A program made the position numbers and the translations under genes. From Clostridia bacterium (GTDB lineage Bacteria > Bacillota > Clostridia > Oscillospirales > CAG-272), in contig CAADYN010000113.1 in the NCBI GenBank assembly GCA_900753285.1, positions 1 through 18,867 of the forward strand: a DNA stretch of 18,867 bases, read 5' to 3'. Below are positions 14,966-18,867 of this stretch, one piece after another. The notes below the pieces were generated by a model that was not told where the DNA came from, did no database searches, and saw nothing but the letters and a program-made list of their open reading frames with translations. How positions within the stretch are numbered: position 1 is the first letter of the stretch; every line of letters starts with the position of its first letter.

Positions 14966-15006
14966 AAAAGGCTGATTCGGAGAAAAAATTCCGTTTCAGC
15001 CTTTTT
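14966..15006. terminator. Bidirectional terminator between PHP and CNNM genes
   Basis: AAAAGGCTGA (14966-14975) pairs perfectly with TCAGCCTTTT (14996-15005). An inner CGGA/TCCG pairing tightens the stem, and a T tract follows at 15002-15006. The A-rich left flank (14960-14969) gives a T-rich tail on the minus strand, so it can serve both convergent genes. Confidence 0.9.
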
Positions 15007-15021
15007 GTTATATCTGCGATG

Positions 15022-16512
15022 TTATTTCTTTGAGGTTTCCTTTGATTCCTTGGAAGTCTTTGTTTCCTTCGCTTCCTTGCTCTTTGCTTCCTTTGAATCC
15101 TTCGCGTCCTTTGAATCCTCGTCGGAGTCCTTGTCTTTATCCTTGGAATCCCACGGGAACTTCATTTCGTGCTCGTTTTCTTCCTCTTCTTCTTCCGAAA
15201 CGGGAGGAGCGAGCTTTGTTACGGTCATTTTCGAGATTCTGTGATCCTTTATCTCGGTCACGCGAACATTAAGTCCGGGAAGCTCCACTTCAAATTCACT
15301 GCCGTCCTCGGGAACAACGCCGTAGCTTGCGAATACGTATCCGCCCATCGTGTCGTATTTGTCCTCGGGAAGCTCCATGTCAAGCTCCTTCGCCACGTCA
15401 CTGAGAGAAGCCACGCCGTGTATCTCCCATGTGTCGTCGGATATTTTCTTTATCTCGGGCTCTTCCTCTTCCGTGTCGTCGCTGTCGTTGAGGTCGCCTA
15501 CGATAAGCTCAAGAAGGTCGTTCATCGTGACGATACCCATCATTCCGCCGTATTCGTCAAGCACAACCGCAAAGTGATTTCGTGTAGTCTGCATCTGACG
15601 GAACAGCACATCCGCATGAATTCCCTCGGGAACAAAGTATGCGGGCTTTACTGCCTCCTTCATTATAGTAGCACGGTCGGCGTCGCGGAGTCTGAAATAG
15701 TCCTTCACGGAAAGAACGCCTACAACATCGTCAATCGTGTCTCCGCAGACGGGGTAAATGGAGTGGCGCGTTTCATGAATGGTGTTTTCCCATGTCGCGT
15801 CGTCCTCATCCGCCCAAAGAATGGATATATCCGTTCTGTGTGTAGCGAATTCGCTGACGGTAAGGTCGTCGAACTCGAACACATTCTGTATCATTTTCTG
15901 TTCCTGCTCGTCGATAACGCCCTTCTGACCGCTTTCGTCAACCATAAGGCGTATTTCTTCCTCGCCGACTTCCTCATCCTCTTCGTTCGGGTCGATTCCG
16001 ATAAGTCTCAGCACGCCGTTTGTGGACACGGACAGAAGCCACACGATGGGTGTGAATATCTTAGCTACTCCGTAGAGCATGGGAGCCATACCGAGCGACA
16101 TTTGTTCGCTTTTCTTCATGGCGATACGCTTCGGTACAAGCTCGCCGAGGATAAGCGTAACATACGAGAGAATGAGCGTGATTATAATGACGGAGATGCT
16201 CTGGAGAGTATTCGGATTGATCTTCACGCCGAGTGAAACAAGCCAGTTTACAAGGCGGGAGGCAAAGTTATCAGCCGCGAACGCACTTCCGAGAAATCCC
16301 GAGAGTGTAATGGCTATCTGAATAGTTGAAAGGAATTTTGAAGGCTGCTCAATGAGCTTATGGAGCTTTCTTGCTTTTTTATTGCCGCCTTCTTCGAGTT
16401 TAGTTATCTTTGCTTCATTTACCGACAGAACCGCTATCTCGGCACAGGCGAAGATCGCGTTTAAAAATATCAGTACAAGTTGGAGAAGAAGCTGTCCCCA
16501 TACAGATTTCAT
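15022..16512 (-). CDS. CNNM/CorC (hemolysin family) transporter with CBS pair
   Basis: A 496-residue membrane protein. Residues about 1-170 are a DUF21/CNNM transmembrane domain with hydrophobic segments near 5-30, 62-82, 103-125 and 143-170, plus the family motif GELVPKRIA (123-131). Residues about 205-338 form a CBS pair (VCGDTIDDVVGVLSVKD and VVLDEYGGMMGIVTMNDLLE). Residues about 352-435 are the CorC_HlyC domain. Family members are linked to Mg2+ (or Co2+) efflux and regulation, with nucleotide binding by the CBS pair. Residues 438-496 are an unusual tail: an acidic run, then Lys/Ser/Glu/Asp-rich degenerate repeats (KDxxSKE-like). GGAGG is 13 nt before the ATG, longer than ideal, and the gene has a leader of about 350 nt. 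Which ion it moves is not shown. Confidence 0.9.
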   Translation of the reverse strand: MKSVWGQLLLQLVLIFLNAIFACAEIAVLSVNEAKITKLEEGGNKKARKLHKLIEQPSKFLSTIQIAITLSGFLGSAFAADNFASRLVNWLVSLGVKINPNTLQSISVIIITLILSYVTLILGELVPKRIAMKKSEQMSLGMAPMLYGVAKIFTPIVWLLSVSTNGVLRLIGIDPNEEDEEVGEEEIRLMVDESGQKGVIDEQEQKMIQNVFEFDDLTVSEFATHRTDISILWADEDDATWENTIHETRHSIYPVCGDTIDDVVGVLSVKDYFRLRDADRATIMKEAVKPAYFVPEGIHADVLFRQMQTTRNHFAVVLDEYGGMMGIVTMNDLLELIVGDLNDSDDTEEEEPEIKKISDDTWEIHGVASLSDVAKELDMELPEDKYDTMGGYVFASYGVVPEDGSEFEVELPGLNVRVTEIKDHRISKMTVTKLAPPVSEEEEEENEHEMKFPWDSKDKDKDSDEDSKDAKDSKEAKSKEAKETKTSKESKETSKK

Positions 16513-16865
16513 AATTAAGTATTTTCCTCCGAAATATGTAAGTGATTTGAGGTGATAAGGTTAATCGCTGCACCTCCGATAAAAATGACGTCCGCAGGAA
16601 AATATCAGGTCAGAAGCCTGCGAAAATGCAAAAAGGCATACCTGTAACCCACAAATGAGCGCAGCAATGCCTTCTTAAAACAGTGATCGCCTGCCTCATG
16701 CCCGCGATAAATGACCGAACGGAAAAAAGCGCACTTATCGTTCTCTGCGCCGCAGGGCTTCCGATGCTTTGATATTGTGAAGCCTCGTCGTTTCCCGTCT
16801 GTACAGTCTCCGCTGTCCATGATTAGCATGATCCTCCTGATTGATTTTTTGAATTTTAGATGTTT
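16513..16865 (-). promoter_or_regulatory. Long structured 5' leader, candidate attenuator/riboswitch
   Basis: About 350 nt of transcribed leader lies between the promoter at 16872-16900 and the CNNM/CorC gene. On the minus strand it holds a terminator-like hairpin (GCGCA plus 16746-16750, TGCGC plus 16729-16733, then six Ts at 16723-16728) and a second one (AAGGCAT plus 16667-16673, ATGCCTT plus 16633-16639, then Ts to 16630). The GCGCAG at 16745-16750 can instead pair within the palindrome at 16745-16755, or with CTGCGC at 16659-16664 in the loop of hairpin 2. Near the gene, GAGGTG (16571-16576) pairs with CACCTC (16549-16554). I do not recognise a known riboswitch class (it lacks the M-box and yybP-ykoY core sequences as I remember them). 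Confidence 0.5.
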
Positions 16866-16871
16866 GCGTTT

Positions 16872-16900
16872 ATTATACCATGCGCCGACGAAATTGTCAA
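16872..16900 (-). promoter_or_regulatory. Consensus sigma-A promoter of CNNM/CorC leader
   Basis: On the minus strand -35 TTGACA (plus 16895-16900), a 17-bp spacer and -10 TATAAT (plus 16872-16877) are both perfect. The transcription start is near 16865. It is the strongest promoter in the window, yet it lies 353 nt before the start codon. Confidence 0.87.
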
Positions 16901-17006
16901 GCGGTATTTTGTGTGTTTTGCCGCACGAGCGGTTTGTTGTATTTTTGCCTCGTTTGACTTTTTCCGTTCTTACATTCAAATTCATGTGCGATTTCCATCA
17001 AATTTA

Positions 17007-17015
17007 TGATATAAT
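17007..17015 (+). promoter_or_regulatory. Extended -10 promoter of solute-binding protein gene
   Basis: TGATATAAT at 17007-17015 is an extended -10. The -35 position (around 16987-16992) has no good match, as is common with extended -10 promoters. Predicted start is near 17022, giving a short A/T-rich leader. The stretch 16901-17006 between the two divergent promoters holds nothing else I can support. Confidence 0.55.
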
Positions 17016-17052
17016 ATTTTTGATTTTATTAAATTTAACAAAGGATCAAAAA

Positions 17053-18525
17053 ATGAAAAGAACACTATCACTCATTCTCGTGCTTGTATGCCTGTTATCC
17101 GCGGCACTTTCTTCCTGCTCGGACAACACAGCGGACACGGAAACAAAATCAAGCGAAAACACCTCCGCGGAATCGGAAGGCACCGAAACGGAAGTCGAAA
17201 CCGAGACCGAAACGGAGCTGACCTTGAATCTTCCCGAGGCTGATTTCGGAGACGCGACCTGCACCACGCTAATCAGAACCTGCAAAATACCGCACTTCAC
17301 AGCCGAGGAGATTACGGGAGAAGCTCTGAACGACGCGGTTTACGAGAGAAACGACAAGGTATCCTCCGAATTCGGCGTGAACCTCGCGTTTGTTGACCTT
17401 GCCGACGACAGCGGAATGTTCAACAACACCATCGGTCAGAGCATCATGGCACGCGACGGAGCTTACGACATAGTTGCGCCCGACTACTGGTGGAAAACCG
17501 AGGTGAACGGCTGGTTCATGAACCTCAAGGAAGTGGACAAGCTGCAGCTCGATATGCCTTGGTGGTGCGCAGGCTGGAACGACGCGGCTGAAATAAACGG
17601 TGTGCTTCCCGGAGCGGTCGGATACTACACCCTCGACATGATACAAAACATGAACCTGATATTCTTCAACAAGAATCTCTACGACGCGCTGACGTTCGAC
17701 TCGGTTTACTCCCTTGACGGAATGTACAACACAGTCCGCGACGGCAAGTGGACTTATGACCTGTTCACACAGATGTGCAGTGCGGCGGCTCAGGATCTCG
17801 ACGGTGACGGAAAACTCTCGGCAGGCGACAGATTCGGCTCACTCTCAGACCTCCAGTCCGGACGCGCGCTTCTGTGGAGCTCGGGTATGGAGCTTTGCAC
17901 GCACGACGAAAACGGCAATCTCGTTCCCACTCTGACAACCGAAAAGAACTACGACATATTCAAATCCGTGCTTGCGTTCTATGAGGACAACGCGAACTCA
18001 TACGGCGGAGACAACGGAAGGATATTCATGGCGGATCAGGCTTTGTTCCTCATGTCGAGCATTGACGGCGCGGTTCAGCTTCGCGATATGGAAAGCGATT
18101 TCGGAGCAATTCCCTACCCCAAGTATGACGCCGCCGACGAAAGCTACCGCAGCCGCAACTTCGGTTCATCCTACTTCGCTATCCCGATTACCGCAAACAA
18201 CGCCGATATGTCAGCAACAGTCCTTGAAGCGCAAAACTTCTACAGCTACCGCGACGTTCGTCCTACATATTACGACACCATCCTCAAGGGCAAAGTATCA
18301 CGCGACGAGGAAACACGTGAGATGTTCGACCTTGTGCTTGACACCTGCTACATCGACACGTTCTTCATCTACGGCTCCAATCTCTCGTTCGTAGCGGATC
18401 TCCCGTTCAACACCGTTCTTGAAAAGCAGGACAAGTACATGTCTTCGATGAAGGTTCAGGAAAAAATCGTAAACAGGCTCCTCGGCAAGCTGGCGGAAGC
18501 AATACAGCCCGAAAACCTCGGCTAA
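17053..18525 (+). CDS. ABC transporter extracellular solute-binding lipoprotein
   Basis: A 490-residue exported lipoprotein. A lipoprotein signal peptide ends in the lipobox LSSC (Cys22), followed by a Thr/Glu/Ser-rich linker (about 23-58, with TETE repeats) that keeps the binding domain off the membrane. The mature part resembles family 1 (carbohydrate/oligosaccharide-type) solute-binding proteins: a Trp-rich region DYWWKTEVNGWFMNL, a calcium-loop-like DLDGDGKLSAGD, and the FFNKNLYD and DGKWTYDLF segments typical of the group. AAAGGA 7 nt before ATG 17053 sets the start; the open frame extending back to 16711 crosses the promoter and is not coding. No permease or ATPase gene is adjacent on either side, and the next gene has its own promoter, so this is an orphan binding protein. 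The sugar is unknown. No hairpin terminator follows. Confidence 0.85.
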   Translation: MKRTLSLILVLVCLLSAALSSCSDNTADTETKSSENTSAESEGTETEVETETETELTLNLPEADFGDATCTTLIRTCKIPHFTAEEITGEALNDAVYERNDKVSSEFGVNLAFVDLADDSGMFNNTIGQSIMARDGAYDIVAPDYWWKTEVNGWFMNLKEVDKLQLDMPWWCAGWNDAAEINGVLPGAVGYYTLDMIQNMNLIFFNKNLYDALTFDSVYSLDGMYNTVRDGKWTYDLFTQMCSAAAQDLDGDGKLSAGDRFGSLSDLQSGRALLWSSGMELCTHDENGNLVPTLTTEKNYDIFKSVLAFYEDNANSYGGDNGRIFMADQALFLMSSIDGAVQLRDMESDFGAIPYPKYDAADESYRSRNFGSSYFAIPITANNADMSATVLEAQNFYSYRDVRPTYYDTILKGKVSRDEETREMFDLVLDTCYIDTFFIYGSNLSFVADLPFNTVLEKQDKYMSSMKVQEKIVNRLLGKLAEAIQPENLG

Positions 18526-18566
18526 ATTAAAGCGAATTAGAATATGGTTAGAAAATGAAATAGTTC

Positions 18567-18595
18567 TTGTTTTCGCCTCCGCGGGGTGATATAAT
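18567..18595 (+). promoter_or_regulatory. Promoter of small membrane protein gene
   Basis: -35-like TTGTTT (18567-18572), a 17-bp spacer and -10 TATAAT (18590-18595) with an upstream TG (18587-18588). Predicted start is near 18602, 30 nt before the ATG at 18632. Confidence 0.6.
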
Positions 18596-18631
18596 ATTAT
18601 CAGAAAAAGAAAACAACCAAGGAGACATAAA

Positions 18632-18867
18632 ATGAGAACATTCATTGATTCAGTTGATTCGCTTCCCCTGCTCGTAAAGGTGCTTTTAGCCATTCCCGCT
18701 CTTGACATAATCTGGGGCATTTACCGTATCGTATGCGCGCTTGACGAAAAGGATGTTATCGCGCTTGTCGTAGCCGTTGTGCTTATGTTCATCCCGTTCA
18801 CATGGATAATCGACATAATCTGCATCATAGCAAAGGGCAACGTATGGCGCTACGGTCACGTACTGTA
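18632..18867 (+). CDS. Small hypothetical membrane protein, runs to window edge
   Basis: Seventy-eight codons are visible. The window ends with the bases TA of the next codon, which could be a stop (TAA/TAG) or Tyr, so the gene may be almost complete or may continue. It has two hydrophobic segments, LLVKVLLAIPALDIIWGIYR at about residues 12-31 and VIALVVAVVLMFIPFTWIID at about 43-62, then a short tail IICIIAKGNVWRYGHVL. AAGGAG lies 7 nt before the ATG. Similar small two-helix proteins of unknown function occur in Clostridia, as I recall, but I cannot assign a family or a role. It has its own promoter and so need not be functionally tied to the binding protein upstream. Confidence 0.75.
   Translation, partial: MRTFIDSVDSLPLLVKVLLAIPALDIIWGIYRIVCALDEKDVIALVVAVVLMFIPFTWIIDIICIIAKGNVWRYGHVL

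Noticed and set aside
15025..15150. CRISPR-like or tandem repeat array at the end of the CNNM/CorC gene
   Set aside because: The units are irregular, in frame and coding for the charged tail; there are no uniform repeats and spacers.
15169..16236. A 355-codon plus-strand open frame opposite the CNNM/CorC gene
   Set aside because: It is a shadow of the real gene: no ribosome binding site, no recognisable domain, and a His/Val-rich composition mirroring the opposite strand.
16605..16829. Possible 74-aa leader peptide (four Cys) with AGGAGG upstream of ATG 16829
   Set aside because: The spacing of the ribosome binding site to the ATG is only 3 nt. Codons such as CGA, CGG, AGG and CTA are unlike the neighbouring genes, and the stretch overlaps the RNA hairpins. 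A structured RNA explains it better, though a leader peptide is not excluded.
16513..16865. M-box or yybP-ykoY riboswitch before the CNNM/CorC gene
   Set aside because: The expected conserved cores (for example TTAGGTGAGGCTCC of the M-box) are not present on the minus strand, so I do not name a known class.
16711..17052. Upstream extension of the solute-binding protein frame to 16711
   Set aside because: It crosses both divergent promoters and places 114 residues before a perfect lipoprotein signal peptide. ATG 17053 has a good ribosome binding site.

Overview
The window looks like a chromosomal segment of a Gram-positive, spore-lineage, anaerobic Bacillota (class Clostridia, plausibly a gut member of the Oscillospirales or a relative). 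The evidence is AGGAGG-type ribosome binding sites, consensus sigma-A promoters, an SLH-anchored surface protein, a SleB-type cortex/cell-wall hydrolase, a sodium-pump decarboxylase beta subunit, a PduL-type phosphotransacylase and a PaaK/ACT pair. This placement is inferred from gene content, not from a marker gene. Coding is dense. I see no tRNA, rRNA, IS element, integrase or CRISPR array.

Layout. (1) 1-200: the 3' end of a PduL-type phosphotransacylase, then a terminator. (2) 319-771: a small secreted SleB-like hydrolase, converging on a large SLH surface protein (840-3650, minus) across a shared bidirectional terminator. (3) 8240 down to 3796, minus: a tight five-gene operon of oadB, an OadG-like 55-residue membrane subunit, trkH, trkA and a cytosolic BNR/sialidase-fold protein, driven by a near-perfect promoter at 8291-8319. 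(4) 9153-8338: a two-part GNAT acetyltransferase. (5) 11009-9258, minus: paaK plus a tandem ACT-domain protein, from a strong promoter. (6) 11279-14954, plus: rbsK, ruvX, pepC and a PHP-domain phosphoesterase, apparently one transcription unit ending at a strong terminator (14966-15006). (7) 16512-15022, minus: a CNNM/CorC-type membrane protein with CBS domains. It is preceded by an unusually long (about 350 nt) leader with a consensus promoter and two terminator-like hairpins. (8) 17053-18525, plus: an orphan sugar-type ABC solute-binding lipoprotein. (9) 18632 to the end: a small membrane protein cut by, or ending at, the window edge.

How the genes may work together. The oadB-trk operon puts a Na+-extruding decarboxylase module in the same transcript as a Trk/Ktr cation uptake system, suggesting coupled Na+/K+ homeostasis. 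The carboxyltransferase (alpha) and biotin carrier subunits are not in the window. paaK plus ACT is the usual companion set of indolepyruvate/arylpyruvate oxidoreductase genes, but iorAB are not here. The plus-strand rbsK operon mixes sugar phosphorylation, Holliday-junction/rRNA-processing nuclease, peptidase and phosphoesterase functions, as house-keeping operons often do.

The two regions that most deserve a second look are the structured leader at 16513-16865 and the repeat-rich divergent control region at 11056-11228. No whole undescribed defence or mobile system is evident.
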